Positions 26,428 to 36,289 of a stretch of DNA of 64,000 bases are shown here, piece by piece (the stretch's first letter is position 1; each line of letters begins with the position of its first letter). The stretch covers positions 248,001 to 312,000 of the forward strand of contig JACKJT010000003.1 in assembly GCA_020637795.1 (NCBI GenBank), written 5' to 3'. The DNA comes from Hoeflea sp. (GTDB taxonomy: Bacteria; Pseudomonadota; Alphaproteobacteria; Rhizobiales; Rhizobiaceae). A program made the translations under genes and the position numbers. The notes under the pieces were generated by a model, which searched no databases, was not told the DNA's origin, and was given only the letters and a program-made list of their open reading frames with translations.

Positions 26428-27111
26428 TCAATGCCTCATCCCGTCGAGGATGGATTCTGCTTCGCGTTCAACCGCGTCCATTCTCTCCCGCACGATCTGA
26501 TCCTGTTGTTTGATGTCTAACTGTTCTCCATCCTGCGAGAGGTCGATCATCTCCCCGACCGCGACGGCAACGCGGGAAAACGGCAACGGCGCCTCCTGCC
26601 TGTCCCACCGGGATCTCATCACGATCTTGTGCGAACTGGCCACGCCGACGGGCGCCAGCACCACGCCGTGAAGCGCGCTGAGCGTAAGCGCACCCGAACG
26701 GATGCGGTGTTGCGGGCCGCTGGGACCGTCCAGAGCCAGCGCGATCAGGCTGGCACTCTCCTTCACCTGCCTCACAAGCTCGGGAAACCCGTGCGAGTTT
26801 GCATCCGTGGGAAGCAGGACCGGCCGGTAGCCGAAGCGCTTGCAGATCTCTCCGATCACCCTGCCGCGAAACGAGTTCACGGTAATGACGATCGCGTTCT
26901 TGCCTTTCGCCAGCGGAAACAGCGGCAGGTACTTGCCGTGCCAGAAAACCGCCAGCACCTGGTGCCCCTCGGCGATGTAGCGGTCCAGCCTGTCGAGTTG
27001 TCTTGTGTCCTTGCGAAGCGAAGCGCTCCACATCCGCAGGATCGCGACAAAGGCACCGGCAACGAGCCGGACACCAATCGAGGTCGCGATCTTCCGGATG
27101 CGTTCAGCCAT
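26428..27111 (-). CDS. DUF374 lysophospholipid acyltransferase-like protein
   Basis: The ~227-aa protein of the DUF374/LPLAT-like family has an N-terminal hydrophobic helix, then VLAVFWHGKYLPLF (the H of the catalytic block), GRVIGEICKRFG and ALDGPSGPQHRIRSGAL. Homologues are thought to acylate lipid A or phospholipid intermediates. I chose the ATG at 27111, which overlaps the end of the upstream glycosyltransferase gene by 8 bp; an ATG at 27129 is an alternative. Coupling to the glycosyltransferase suggests a joint envelope-lipid role, which is inference. Confidence 0.75.
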   Translation of the reverse strand: MAERIRKIATSIGVRLVAGAFVAILRMWSASLRKDTRQLDRLDRYIAEGHQVLAVFWHGKYLPLFPLAKGKNAIVITVNSFRGRVIGEICKRFGYRPVLLPTDANSHGFPELVRQVKESASLIALALDGPSGPQHRIRSGALTLSALHGVVLAPVGVASSHKIVMRSRWDRQEAPLPFSRVAVAVGEMIDLSQDGEQLDIKQQDQIVRERMDAVEREAESILDGMRH

Positions 27112-28402
27112 CCCTGTCCAGCTCTCCATCGTCATCGGGCAGAATGGCGTCCGCCGCCGCATAGGCAAAGTTTCCGAGAATTTCCATTTCCCGCGCAAGC
27201 GACCGCCTGGCGCGGGCCCAGAGACTGTCGGTTTCCGGGACCTGGCTCCGGTTGCCCGAGAGTATCCGTCGGTAATAGGCCCGGGTTCGCGCAACGGTCT
27301 TGTCGATCGCGTAATCGGCGGCGGTCTCCAGCGCGGCGCGGCGCATCGCCTGTCGATGACTTTCCCCAGCCGTTGCAAGCTCCCCGAGCGCTGCAGCAAA
27401 CCCCGCCACATCTGTTTCCGCGTCAAGCAAACGGCCGTTGAGCCGGTCCGTCACCACATCCCGCGCGCCTGGCGCATCCAGCGCCACCACGGGACTCCCG
27501 GTCGTCATCGCCTCCACCAGCACCAGACCCTGGGTTTCCGAAAACGAGGAAAACGCGAAAACATCCATGGCCGCATAGGCGTCGGCAAGAGCACCGCCTT
27601 TCAACACACCGGCAAAATGCGCGCGATGGCCCATGCCTTCCCGTTCAAACGCCTGCTGCATCGCGGGCCGCGATGGTCCGTCGCCGACAATCAGCACTTG
27701 TGCCTTGGAGTTCCGGCGCAGAAACAGCACGAAGGCTTCAGCCAGAAAGGCGAGATTTTTCTCCGGCGCCAGCCGACCGACATGGCCGGCGAGGAAAACG
27801 TCGTCGGGAACAGACAGGACGGAACGGCCGCGCGCGCGTTCTCCTGCGGCAAAGCAGGACACATCGACACCCGTCGGCACGACGCTGACAGGCGTGCTCA
27901 CACCGTGCTCGGCGAGAAAATCCGCAATGCTCTGGCTCGGCGCGATCACTCCGTCGCAGAGGTCGCAGTAACCGAGCGAAAGACTGAGCGCCAGCCGCTT
28001 CAGCAGCTCCGAATCCTGCGCCACATAGTGACCGTAGAGCTCGTAACGGGTGTGATGCGTGAAGACGACGGGCACATCGAGCAGGCTGGCCGTCCGCAAT
28101 GCCGTGTCCCCCAAGAGAAACGGATGGTGGCTGTGGATGATGTCGGGATCGAAGGCTTCCGTCGCCTCGGCAAGGCCGGGAGAAAGCGGCAGGGGCATGG
28201 AAAAATCGCTTCCCGCGAAGTTCTGCACCGCCGGTATCCGCCGGACCCCGGGCTCCTCGATTGCCGTGTTTCCGTATTCGGGCGCCACAACCAGCACCTC
28301 GTCGCCAGCCCGCCGCAACCCCGCCGCCAGCTCGCTGACACTGCGTGCCACGCCGCCGACATGCGGCGTGTAGGTATTGGTGAACATCAGTATCTTCATC
28401 AT
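27104..28402 (-). CDS. GT4-family glycosyltransferase
   Basis: The 432-aa GT-B enzyme begins MKILMFTNTYTPHVGGVARS, with HTRYELYGHY in the acceptor half and GHVGRLAPEKNLAFL and FSETQGLVLVEAMTTG in the donor half. The pattern is close to diacylglycerol glucosyl- or mannosyltransferases. A C-terminal ~70-residue helical tail, rich in Arg and Asp, follows the catalytic core. The stop overlaps the DUF374 gene. The product may be a glycolipid; substrates are not deducible. Confidence 0.82.
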   Translation of the reverse strand: MMKILMFTNTYTPHVGGVARSVSELAAGLRRAGDEVLVVAPEYGNTAIEEPGVRRIPAVQNFAGSDFSMPLPLSPGLAEATEAFDPDIIHSHHPFLLGDTALRTASLLDVPVVFTHHTRYELYGHYVAQDSELLKRLALSLSLGYCDLCDGVIAPSQSIADFLAEHGVSTPVSVVPTGVDVSCFAAGERARGRSVLSVPDDVFLAGHVGRLAPEKNLAFLAEAFVLFLRRNSKAQVLIVGDGPSRPAMQQAFEREGMGHRAHFAGVLKGGALADAYAAMDVFAFSSFSETQGLVLVEAMTTGSPVVALDAPGARDVVTDRLNGRLLDAETDVAGFAAALGELATAGESHRQAMRRAALETAADYAIDKTVARTRAYYRRILSGNRSQVPETDSLWARARRSLAREMEILGNFAYAAADAILPDDDGELDRDG

Positions 28403-28570
28403 CCGCCCTGCTTTGACTTCACCACAACCGGCAGGCGCCGGATCCCGCTCGTACCCACCAGGCTCGTTCCATCTGCACGGCCATCATAACCGCGGGTCCC
28501 CTGCCGGCCCGCCATTCTGTCAACGGCCCGGGATCAGGCAATTGTTTCATAAACGGAAGGACGGCGACCC

Positions 28571-29716
28571 TCAGCCGCCAGCCCTGAACTCGGTCCCGAT
28601 CTCCTGCTCCAGCGCCAGGTGATGCATCAGATCCGAAAGCGAGATCACGCCCACCAGGCGCCGGCCCTCGACAACCATCAGCTTGCGCCTTGTGTTGGTC
28701 GTCATGCGCCTGAACACTTCATTGAGCGGCGTATCCGTTGCAACCGTATTTTCGGCTTCCGCGGGCACGGTGATGTCAAGGACCGACCGGGACCCCCAGT
28801 CTTCTCTCGCAACGCTGCGCACGCCCGCCGTGTCGACATATCCCTTGAGCGCATCGCCCGAGAGCACCGGCACGAAACTGACTCCGTGGCGCAGCATCAC
28901 ATCGTCCACCAGCTCTGCAATGGATGCCGTGGCATCGATGGCGTGAACCGTCCGGCTCATCAGCTGTCTGGCGGTCTTGCCGCGCAACGCCGTCTTGACC
29001 AGCAGGTTCTGGTAGCTGCCATTGGAGGCATTGAGGATAAAGAAACCGATCAGGATCTGCCAGAAACCGCCGACACCGCCGCCGGTGAACACGGCGAGCG
29101 CGCCGGTGAGCATCAGAAACAGTCCGAACACCGAGCCAATGCGGCTCGATATCCGGGTCGCCTTCAGAAGGTCCTGCGTCATGCCCCAGATCACTGCTCT
29201 GAGCACCCGGCCGCCATCGAGCGGAAATGCCGGGACCATGTTGAACACGGCCAGCACCAGGTTGATCAGTCCCAGGTAACCGAAGACGGCGCCGGCGAGG
29301 CTGGCCCCCGATTGCCCATCGCTGAGCGTCGAGGCGCCATAAAACAGCGCCGCCAGCAACAGGCTCATCAGCGGCCCGGCAATGGCGATCAGGAACTCCG
29401 ACTTCGGATCGTGCGGCTCCTCCTCAAGCTCCGCCACGCCGCCGAAGATGAACAGCGTGATGCCGCCGACCTTGAGACCGTAGGATCGCGCCACCAGCGA
29501 ATGCGACAGTTCGTGCAGGATCAGCGAGACGAACATGCCGAGCATCGCGACGATCCCGAGCACCGTGTAGAGCCTCGCGGTCTCCCCCGGCAGAGCTTCC
29601 GGAAAATAGGATGTCGACAGGCTCCAGACGATCAGCGCCGCGATCAGCAGCCAGCTGGGATCGACCTTCAGCTTGAAGCCGAAGATCTCGAACAGTTGCA
29701 CTGCATTCTTGAACAT
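28571..29716 (-). CDS. site-2 protease family M50 metalloprotease with CBS domains
   Basis: The 381-aa intramembrane zinc protease has the HExxH motif at 68-72 (LILHELSHSLVARS) inside a membrane helix and the third ligand in NMVPAFPLDGGRVL. Six hydrophobic segments lie within the first ~230 residues. A C-terminal pair of CBS domains follows (LMSRTVHAIDATASIAELV; KLMVVEGRRLVGVISLSDL). It is of the SpoIVFB-like/Rip3 type, in which CBS domains may sense nucleotides. AGGAGG precedes the ATG. Substrate unknown. Confidence 0.87.
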   Translation of the reverse strand: MFKNAVQLFEIFGFKLKVDPSWLLIAALIVWSLSTSYFPEALPGETARLYTVLGIVAMLGMFVSLILHELSHSLVARSYGLKVGGITLFIFGGVAELEEEPHDPKSEFLIAIAGPLMSLLLAALFYGASTLSDGQSGASLAGAVFGYLGLINLVLAVFNMVPAFPLDGGRVLRAVIWGMTQDLLKATRISSRIGSVFGLFLMLTGALAVFTGGGVGGFWQILIGFFILNASNGSYQNLLVKTALRGKTARQLMSRTVHAIDATASIAELVDDVMLRHGVSFVPVLSGDALKGYVDTAGVRSVAREDWGSRSVLDITVPAEAENTVATDTPLNEVFRRMTTNTRRKLMVVEGRRLVGVISLSDLMHHLALEQEIGTEFRAGG

Positions 29717-29838
29717 GAGGCCTCCTGACTGACCGGTATGGCGAGGCCATCATGCATCAGGCGGCGGCAGAAGGTATTGATCCACGTCATTAAGGAAGGA
29801 GCGGCGATAAGAGGGGGCGGTCGCCGGTCCTGTCGCGA

Positions 29839-30738
29839 CTATTCAAGCCGTGCGGGAAAGCCCGGCGCGCGCAGGTCGGTGCCGAGCCGGTCCTCGAGCA
29901 GCTTGGCGATCATCGGCGACTGCGCGTTTCCGCCATAGGCCGCCTTGGCCTCGACATAGGTCTGCTCGGTCATCGAGGCCAGTTCCAGCGGCACCCCGAA
30001 TTCCCGTCCAAACTCCATGGCGAAGCCGAGATCCTTGAGCGCCAGGTCGATATTGAAGGCGATGTCGTAGGAACCGTTCAGGATCAGCGCGCCCTCGGTC
30101 TCGTGCACGAAGGAATTGCCCGACGACGCCTTGATCGCCGCCCAGGCCTGGCCGAGATCGAGACCGCCGCGCTTGGCCAGCATCAGCGCCTCGCCACAGG
30201 CCTTCAGATGGATGAAGGCCAGCATGTTGGTGATCACCTTGATGATCGAGGAATTGCCGAGCGGCCCCATGTGGAAGATCTGGTTACCCATCGCCTCGAG
30301 CGCCGGCAGGTGCAGGTCGAACAGGTCCTTGTCGCCGCCCGCCAGCATGGTGATCTGGCCCTGCGCGGCCAGGTGCACACCACCGGTCACCGGCAGTTCC
30401 ATCGTGCGCACGCCCTTTTCGGCGGCGATCGCGCCCAGCCGCAGGATCTCGTCCCGGCCGAGCGTCGACATCTCGATCCAGGTGGCACCGGATTTCGCCG
30501 TCGTCAGCACCTCCCTGAGCACCTTTTCCGACACCGCCGGCGACGGCAAGCAGGTGACGATGGCGTCGCAGTCGCGCGCCAGGTCCGCCGGTGTCGCGGC
30601 CCAGGCGCCGCCCATGTCGACATGGCGTTTGCCAAGCGAGGGATCGAGGTCATTGACCGTGACCTCGAAGCCCGCTTTCAGCAGGCTCGCCGCCAGATGC
30701 CCGCCGAGATTGCCAAGACCGATGAAACCGTAGCGCAT
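29839..30738 (-). CDS. NAD(P)-dependent beta-hydroxyacid dehydrogenase (HIBADH family)
   Basis: The 299-aa enzyme has an N-terminal Rossmann fold (RYGFIGLGNLGGHLA) and an all-helical C-terminal domain with the catalytic lysine in NSSIIKVITNML. The substrate-binding segment reads ELPVTGGVHLAAQGQ, with threonine where many members have serine (SGG). It oxidises a beta-hydroxyacid or reduces a semialdehyde. It is the last gene of the amine-type operon, about 40 bp after the aldehyde dehydrogenase, so it may handle a short hydroxyacid or semialdehyde from that pathway. Confidence 0.82.
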   Translation of the reverse strand: MRYGFIGLGNLGGHLAASLLKAGFEVTVNDLDPSLGKRHVDMGGAWAATPADLARDCDAIVTCLPSPAVSEKVLREVLTTAKSGATWIEMSTLGRDEILRLGAIAAEKGVRTMELPVTGGVHLAAQGQITMLAGGDKDLFDLHLPALEAMGNQIFHMGPLGNSSIIKVITNMLAFIHLKACGEALMLAKRGGLDLGQAWAAIKASSGNSFVHETEGALILNGSYDIAFNIDLALKDLGFAMEFGREFGVPLELASMTEQTYVEAKAAYGGNAQSPMIAKLLEDRLGTDLRAPGFPARLE

Positions 30739-30780
30739 GAGAATGACCTTCAGAGAGATGTTGGGGGTGAGCAGGCGCCG

Positions 30781-32217
30781 TCAGCCGTGGCCGATCAGCG
30801 CCTTGGTCTCGAGATAGTCGTGCATGCCCCAGTCGGCATATTCGCGGCCATTGCCGGATTGCTTGTAGCCGCCGAACGGCGCGAACAGATCCCAGTCGGG
30901 ATAATTGATGTGCACCTGGCCGGCCCGCATCTGCCGCGCGACCTTGCGTGCATGCTCGATGTCGCCCGATTGCACATAGGCGGCAAGCCCGTAGACCGAG
31001 TCGTTGGCGATCTCGATGGCCTCTTCCTCGGTGTCATAGGGCATGATCGACAGCACCGGCCCGAAGATCTCCTCGCGCGCGATCCGCATGTCGCGCGTCA
31101 CGCCGCCAAACACCGTCGGCCTGACAAAATAGCCGCGATCGAGTCCTTCCGGCCGGTCGCGCCCGCCGGTCACCAGGATCGCCCCGTCCTGGATCCCCGA
31201 GGCGATCAGGCCCTGGATCTTGTCGTACTGGACCTGGCTGATCACCGGTCCGAGATTGGTCCCAGGATCTCGCGGGTCCCCTGTCACCAGTTCCTCGGCT
31301 GCTGCTTTGGCAATGGCAAGCGCTTCGTCATGGCGGTCGCGCGGCACCAGCATCCGCGTCGGTGCATCGCAGGACTGGCCGCTGTTGCCGAAGCATCCGG
31401 TCACGCCATTGGCCACCGCGGATTGGAGATCGGCGTCCGCCAGGATGAGATTGGGCGATTTGCCGCCAAGCTCCTGCGCCACACGCTTGACCGTGTCCGC
31501 CGCGGATTTCGCCACCAGGATGCCTGCCCGCGTTGAGCCCGTGAACGAGACGATGTCTATGTCGGGATGGGAACTCAACACCTGCCCGACGCCGGGCCCG
31601 TCGCCATTGACCAGGTTGAACACGCCCGGCGGAACGCCGGCCTCGTGCAGGATCTCGGCAAACAGGATGCCGCTCAGCGGTGCGATCTCGCTCGGCTTGA
31701 GCACCACCGTGCAGCCCGCCGCCAGCGCCGGCGCCACCTTGCAGGCGATCTGGTTCATCGGCCAGTTCCACGGCGTAATCAGGCCGGCCACCCCGATGGC
31801 TTCATGCACGATCAGCGTCGAGCCGCGTTTCTCCTCGAAGGCAAAATCCTTGAGCGCGGTCATGGTCGCCTCGATATGGCCGAGCCCGGACCAGGCCTGG
31901 TCGGAGCGGGCCATCTTCAGCGGCGCACCCATTTCGGTGCTGATCGCCTCGGCAATCTCGTCAAGCCGGGATTCGTAGACGTCGCGGATCCGGCCCAGGA
32001 GCGAAAGCCTGTCGGCCGCACTCCACGCGCTGAAGCCGGGGAACGCCGCCCGCGCCGCGGCGATCGCCTTTTCGGCATCGGCGGATGTGCCGAGCGGCAC
32101 TTTCGCCACGCTCTCTTCCGTCGCCGGGTTTATCACGTCGATCAGCGTTGCGCCCTGGGAGGGAGCCACCCACTCGCCATTGATATAAAACCGTCCGAGA
32201 TTGCCGTAATCGGCCAT
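30781..32217 (-). CDS. NAD(P)-dependent aldehyde dehydrogenase
   Basis: The 478-aa ALDH superfamily enzyme has the general base in RVAQELGGKSPNLIL, the catalytic cysteine in GNSGQSCDAPTRM and a Rossmann NAD-binding region. PWNWPMNQIACKVAPALAAG is the conserved substrate-tunnel segment. GAGG precedes the ATG, 10 bp after the MttB-like gene. Within this operon it may oxidise formaldehyde- or betaine-aldehyde-type intermediates; specificity is not readable. Confidence 0.88.
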   Translation of the reverse strand: MADYGNLGRFYINGEWVAPSQGATLIDVINPATEESVAKVPLGTSADAEKAIAAARAAFPGFSAWSAADRLSLLGRIRDVYESRLDEIAEAISTEMGAPLKMARSDQAWSGLGHIEATMTALKDFAFEEKRGSTLIVHEAIGVAGLITPWNWPMNQIACKVAPALAAGCTVVLKPSEIAPLSGILFAEILHEAGVPPGVFNLVNGDGPGVGQVLSSHPDIDIVSFTGSTRAGILVAKSAADTVKRVAQELGGKSPNLILADADLQSAVANGVTGCFGNSGQSCDAPTRMLVPRDRHDEALAIAKAAAEELVTGDPRDPGTNLGPVISQVQYDKIQGLIASGIQDGAILVTGGRDRPEGLDRGYFVRPTVFGGVTRDMRIAREEIFGPVLSIMPYDTEEEAIEIANDSVYGLAAYVQSGDIEHARKVARQMRAGQVHINYPDWDLFAPFGGYKQSGNGREYADWGMHDYLETKALIGHG

Positions 32218-32227
32218 CGATCAAACC

Positions 32228-33808
32228 TCACACATAGATGTTGAAGGCCGCCCGGATCGCGGCGTCCGTGGCGGGATCGAACAGCGGCCCCGTGGATTGC
32301 GAAAGAATGCGATTCTTCCGCTCGATTGCCTTTTGTATCAGATCCGGCTTGCCGATTTCAGCCCATTCCTTCGGGCTGGTGCGGTCGGCGACCGCCGGGT
32401 AGACATATTCGGTCTGCATCACGCTCAAGGTTTGCGGGTGGCCGAGATAATGACCGGGGCCTTCGAGGCAAACCTCGCGCATCGCTTCCAGGCTGACGCT
32501 GTCCTCGGTAACGTCGATGCCGCGCACGCAGCGCAGCACCTGGCCCAGCAAATCGTCGCCCAGCACCAGCGATTCCAGGCAGAAGCCCAGCAGCGAGGCA
32601 TGCATGCCGACGGCCTCATAGACCATGTTGAGACCGCTCAGTCCGGCCATCGTGTTGGAGATCGCCTGCTCCCAGCCCGCCTGCATGTCCGGCAGCTTGG
32701 AATCCGCAATCCCTGCCGCCGCCCCGCCGGGCAGCCCGTAGAAGCGGTGCATCTGGGCGCAGCCCGCCGTCAGCAGCGCCTGCTCGCCCGATCCGCCCGA
32801 CATCGCACCCGACCGCAGGTCGGACACGAACGGCCAGGTGCCGAACACCGCCGGATGGCCCGGCGCCATGGCGTTGACATAGACGACGCCGGCCAGACAT
32901 TCGGCCACGGCCTGCACGATCGCGGTGGCGAGCGGCGCCGGCGCCGTGGCGCCCGCCTGCCCGGCCGAAAGCAGCAGCACCGGCATGCCGGCGCGAATGC
33001 ACTTCTCCATGGTGATGCAGCTCTCTTCCGCGAACTTCATCGGCGGAACCACGAAGCAGTTGGAATTGGAAACGAACGGCCGCGCCCGCCAGGTCTCTTC
33101 CCCTCCGGCCATCATGTGGATGAGATCCATGCAGCCTTCGAAATGCGACGGATCGGAGAAGCTGGTGCCGACATGCTTGGTCGTGCCCGCGCAGCAGGCA
33201 TAGAGCGTGTTGATATCCATCTCGAAATTGTCGACGACATCGCGGCAGACCATGGCGCGCTGGAAAAAATGCACGTTGTCGAGCGCATGGGTCAGCCGCG
33301 CCGCGTCATAGAGATCCTGCGCGGTGGATTCGCGGTAGCTCCGGTTCTCGACATCCACCACATGCACCGCGGCCCCGGCGGTGCCGAAATGCACCCGGGT
33401 GCCCGAGAGCAAAAGATCATGCTTCGGATCCCGGCCGCACAGCGTGATGTCGCGGGCGGCCTTCGCCAGCATGTCCTCGACCAGCGCCCGCGGGAACCTC
33501 AACCGCCCGTCGTCGCCGAGGATCGCCCCGGCCCGGGTCATGATCTCGACGCCCGACGGCGGCGCCTGCGACAGGCCGATGGTCTCGAGTGCATCGAGCG
33601 CCGCCTGGTGAATGCGCAGCACATTGGCGTCGGTCAGCGGCGAATACTGCCCGCCGCTCATGCCCGGCCGGATCGGCCTCAGGTTTTCCGCCAGCGGTGC
33701 CGTTCTGACGGCGACGCGCCCGGCGCGGCCACCCGAGCGGCGGCCCTGCCTTTCAAGAGCTGGCGGTTCAATCGGCGTTTCCGCCAGGGGTTCAAGTACG
33801 GGTTCCAT
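32228..33808 (-). CDS. MttB-like trimethylamine methyltransferase family protein, non-pyrrolysine
   Basis: The ~526-aa protein belongs to the MttB superfamily of corrinoid-dependent methylamine/betaine methyltransferases (YSPLTDANVLRIHQAALDALE; GTAGAAVHVVDVENR; GHYLGHPQTL). There is no in-frame TAG, so it is a non-pyrrolysine member, like glycine betaine methyltransferase MtgB. The N-terminus is an Arg/Gly-rich extension (RQGRRSGGRAGRVAV). ATG at 33808 follows GGAG; a TTG 12 bases upstream is less likely. No corrinoid protein or corrinoid reductase is in the operon, so the methyl acceptor is unclear. Confidence 0.85.
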   Translation of the reverse strand: MEPVLEPLAETPIEPPALERQGRRSGGRAGRVAVRTAPLAENLRPIRPGMSGGQYSPLTDANVLRIHQAALDALETIGLSQAPPSGVEIMTRAGAILGDDGRLRFPRALVEDMLAKAARDITLCGRDPKHDLLLSGTRVHFGTAGAAVHVVDVENRSYRESTAQDLYDAARLTHALDNVHFFQRAMVCRDVVDNFEMDINTLYACCAGTTKHVGTSFSDPSHFEGCMDLIHMMAGGEETWRARPFVSNSNCFVVPPMKFAEESCITMEKCIRAGMPVLLLSAGQAGATAPAPLATAIVQAVAECLAGVVYVNAMAPGHPAVFGTWPFVSDLRSGAMSGGSGEQALLTAGCAQMHRFYGLPGGAAAGIADSKLPDMQAGWEQAISNTMAGLSGLNMVYEAVGMHASLLGFCLESLVLGDDLLGQVLRCVRGIDVTEDSVSLEAMREVCLEGPGHYLGHPQTLSVMQTEYVYPAVADRTSPKEWAEIGKPDLIQKAIERKNRILSQSTGPLFDPATDAAIRAAFNIYV

Positions 33809-33841
33809 CGCGGTCTCCAAGAGGTCCGAAGCAAAGTCTAT

Positions 33842-36289
33842 TCACATCCGGACGCGGAGCGCGCCGGGGTCGTACAGGGGTTTCAGGGACGCAATCGCGG
33901 GATGGCGTTCCCCGGCAATTTCGATTTCATAGGTAGAGGCGAGCACGTCGTCGGCACTTTCGCCGGCGCACGGCACATAGCCGAGGCCGATGGCGCCGCC
34001 GAGATGATGGCCGTAGTTGCCCGAGGTGACGATCGAGACGATCTCGCCATCGCGCACGACCACCTCGTTGTGGAACAGCAATGGTTCGGGATCCTTGAGC
34101 TGGAATTGCACCAGCCTGCGGGCAAGCCCCTGTTCGCGTTTGGCCAGCACCGCATCCCGTCCGATGAAGCCGCCCTTCCCGGTTTTCACCGCGAAGCCGA
34201 GCCCGGCCTCGAGCACGTGGTCCTCGTCGGTGATGTCATGGCCGAAATGCCGGAAGGCCTTTTCGATGCGGCAGGAATCGAGCGTGTGCAGACCGCAGAG
34301 CTTGAGCCCGTGATCACTTCCCGCTTCCGCCAGCACCTCGAACACATGCGCCGCCTGGTCGGACGAGACGTAAAGCTCCCAGCCCAGTTCGCCGACATAG
34401 GTGACACGGTGGGCGCGGGCGAGCCCCATGCCGATCTCGATTTCGCGCGCCGTGCCGAACGGATGCGCCTCGTTGGAAAAATCGTTCGGGCTGACAGCCT
34501 GCATCAGCGACCGCGCCTTCGGCCCCATCACGCAGAGCACCGATTCTGCCGCCGTCACATCGGTGATCACCACGAACTCGTCGCCGAGATGCCGTCTGAG
34601 CCAGCTGAGGTCGCGCTGCAGCGTCGCACCCGGCACCACCAGCAGGAACGCCGTCTCGCTGAGCCGGGTCACGGTGAGGTCGCACTCGATGCCGCCGCGT
34701 GTATTGAGCATCTGGGTGTAGACGATCCGCCCCGGCTCGACATCCATGTCATTGGCGCAGAGCCGCTGCAGGTAGCTGAGCGCGTCCCGTCCCTCGACCC
34801 GGATCTTGCCGAACGAGGTCATGTCGAAAACACCGACCGCCTCGCGGACGGCCAGGTGCTCGCGCTTCTGGTTGTCGAACCAGTTCTGCCGCTTCCAGGA
34901 ATACCGGTATTCGGGGGTTTGCCCTTCGTCTGCGAACCAGTTGGCCCGCTCCCAGCCTGCCACTTCGCCGAACACCGCGCCGCGCGCCTTCAGCTGCTCG
35001 TGGATCGGTGAGCGGCGAACGCCGCGCGCCGTCGCCATCTGCCGGTATGGAAAATGATCGGCGTAGAGAAGACCCAGCGTTTCGGTGACGCGGCTCTGCA
35101 GGTAATGCCGGTTCTTCTGGAAGGGCTGCGCCCGGCGGATGTCGACTTCCCAGAGGTCGAAAGGCGGCTCGCCGTCATTCATCCACTGCGCCAGCGCAAA
35201 GCCCGCCCCGCCGGAGGAGACGATGCCGATGGAATTGTAACCGGCGGCCACCCAGTAGCCTTTGATTTCCGGCGCTTCGCCGAGATAATAGCGGTCGTCC
35301 GGGGTAAAGCTCTCCGGCCCGTTGAAGAAGGTGTGAATGCCGGCGGTGGCAAGCAGCGGCAGACGGTTGACCGCCTGCTCCAGGATCGGCTCGAAATGAT
35401 CGAAATCCTCCGGCAACTGGTCGAAGCAGAAGTCTTCCGAGATGCCGTTCATGCCCCAGGGCTTGGCCACCGGCTCGAAGGCGCCGAGCAGCATCTTGCC
35501 GGCGTCTTCCTTGTAATAGGCGCACTCGTCGGGCACCCGGAGCACTGGCAGCCGCGGCAGGCCCTCGATCGCCTCGGTGACGATATAGAAATGCTCGCAG
35601 GCATGCAGCGGCAGCGTCACGCCCGATTGCGCAGCCAGATCGCGGCCCCACATGCCGCCGCAATTGACCACGAGATCGGCGGCGATCGTGCCGCTTTCCT
35701 CGCCCTGCTGCCAGCTCACACCGGTGACCCGGCCGTTGGCGCTGTTGACCGAGGTGACCTTCACGCCCTCGATGATCCGTGCGCCGTTCTGCCGCGCGCC
35801 CTTGGCCAGCGCCATGGCGATGTTGGCCGGGTCGCATTGCCCGTCGAGCGGCAGGTGCACCGCCGCCGTGACGTCGGAGATGTTGAGATGCGGATACATC
35901 TTCAGCACCTCGTCGGGGCTGATTTCCTGGACGTCGATGTCGAAGGCGCGGGCCAGCGATGCCTGGCGGTAGATCTCCTCCTTGCGCGCCTCCGTCAGCG
36001 CCACGGTGATCGAGCCGCATTGCCGCATGCCGGTGGCGACGCCGGTTTCTTCCTCGAGCTTGACGTAGAGGTCGGCCGAGTACTTGGCGAGCCGCGTCAT
36101 GTTGAGCGAGGCGCGCAATTGCCCGATCAGCCCGGCCGCATGCCATGTGGTGCCGCAGGTCAGCTGCTTGCGTTCCAGGAGCACGATGTCGCGCCAGCCC
36201 AGCTTGGCCAGGTGATAGGCCACCGAGCAGCCGGAGACTCCGCCGCCGACGATGACCACGCGGGCGTTTTGGGGAACAGACACACTCAT
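33842..36289 (-). CDS. FAD oxidoreductase fused to GcvT domain (dimethylglycine/sarcosine dehydrogenase-like), copy 2
   Basis: The 815-aa enzyme has an N-terminal DAO-type FAD domain (VVIVGGGVSGCSVAYHLAKLG; TCGTTWHAAGLIGQLR, a likely covalent-FAD histidine region). Linker and C-terminal aminomethyltransferase (GcvT) domains follow (ALSYLQRLCANDMD; GELGWELYVSSDQAAHVF). Such proteins oxidatively demethylate N-methyl groups and pass formaldehyde to tetrahydrofolate. The start at 36289 overlaps the stop of the upstream paralogue by 4 bp; a frame extending to 36319 is less likely. It is clearly a paralogue of the preceding gene. Confidence 0.87.
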   Translation of the reverse strand: MSVSVPQNARVVIVGGGVSGCSVAYHLAKLGWRDIVLLERKQLTCGTTWHAAGLIGQLRASLNMTRLAKYSADLYVKLEEETGVATGMRQCGSITVALTEARKEEIYRQASLARAFDIDVQEISPDEVLKMYPHLNISDVTAAVHLPLDGQCDPANIAMALAKGARQNGARIIEGVKVTSVNSANGRVTGVSWQQGEESGTIAADLVVNCGGMWGRDLAAQSGVTLPLHACEHFYIVTEAIEGLPRLPVLRVPDECAYYKEDAGKMLLGAFEPVAKPWGMNGISEDFCFDQLPEDFDHFEPILEQAVNRLPLLATAGIHTFFNGPESFTPDDRYYLGEAPEIKGYWVAAGYNSIGIVSSGGAGFALAQWMNDGEPPFDLWEVDIRRAQPFQKNRHYLQSRVTETLGLLYADHFPYRQMATARGVRRSPIHEQLKARGAVFGEVAGWERANWFADEGQTPEYRYSWKRQNWFDNQKREHLAVREAVGVFDMTSFGKIRVEGRDALSYLQRLCANDMDVEPGRIVYTQMLNTRGGIECDLTVTRLSETAFLLVVPGATLQRDLSWLRRHLGDEFVVITDVTAAESVLCVMGPKARSLMQAVSPNDFSNEAHPFGTAREIEIGMGLARAHRVTYVGELGWELYVSSDQAAHVFEVLAEAGSDHGLKLCGLHTLDSCRIEKAFRHFGHDITDEDHVLEAGLGFAVKTGKGGFIGRDAVLAKREQGLARRLVQFQLKDPEPLLFHNEVVVRDGEIVSIVTSGNYGHHLGGAIGLGYVPCAGESADDVLASTYEIEIAGERHPAIASLKPLYDPGALRVRM

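Noticed and set aside
32228..33808. Pyrrolysine-containing MttB
   Set aside because: No in-frame TAG codon exists over the full length, and no pyrrolysine biosynthesis genes are near.
32297..35011. Very long plus-strand open frame (over 900 codons) opposite the MttB and FAD/GcvT genes
   Set aside because: Its composition (His/Arg/Gly-rich, no domains) is that of an antisense frame in GC-rich DNA. The minus-strand genes have clear families, starts and catalytic motifs.
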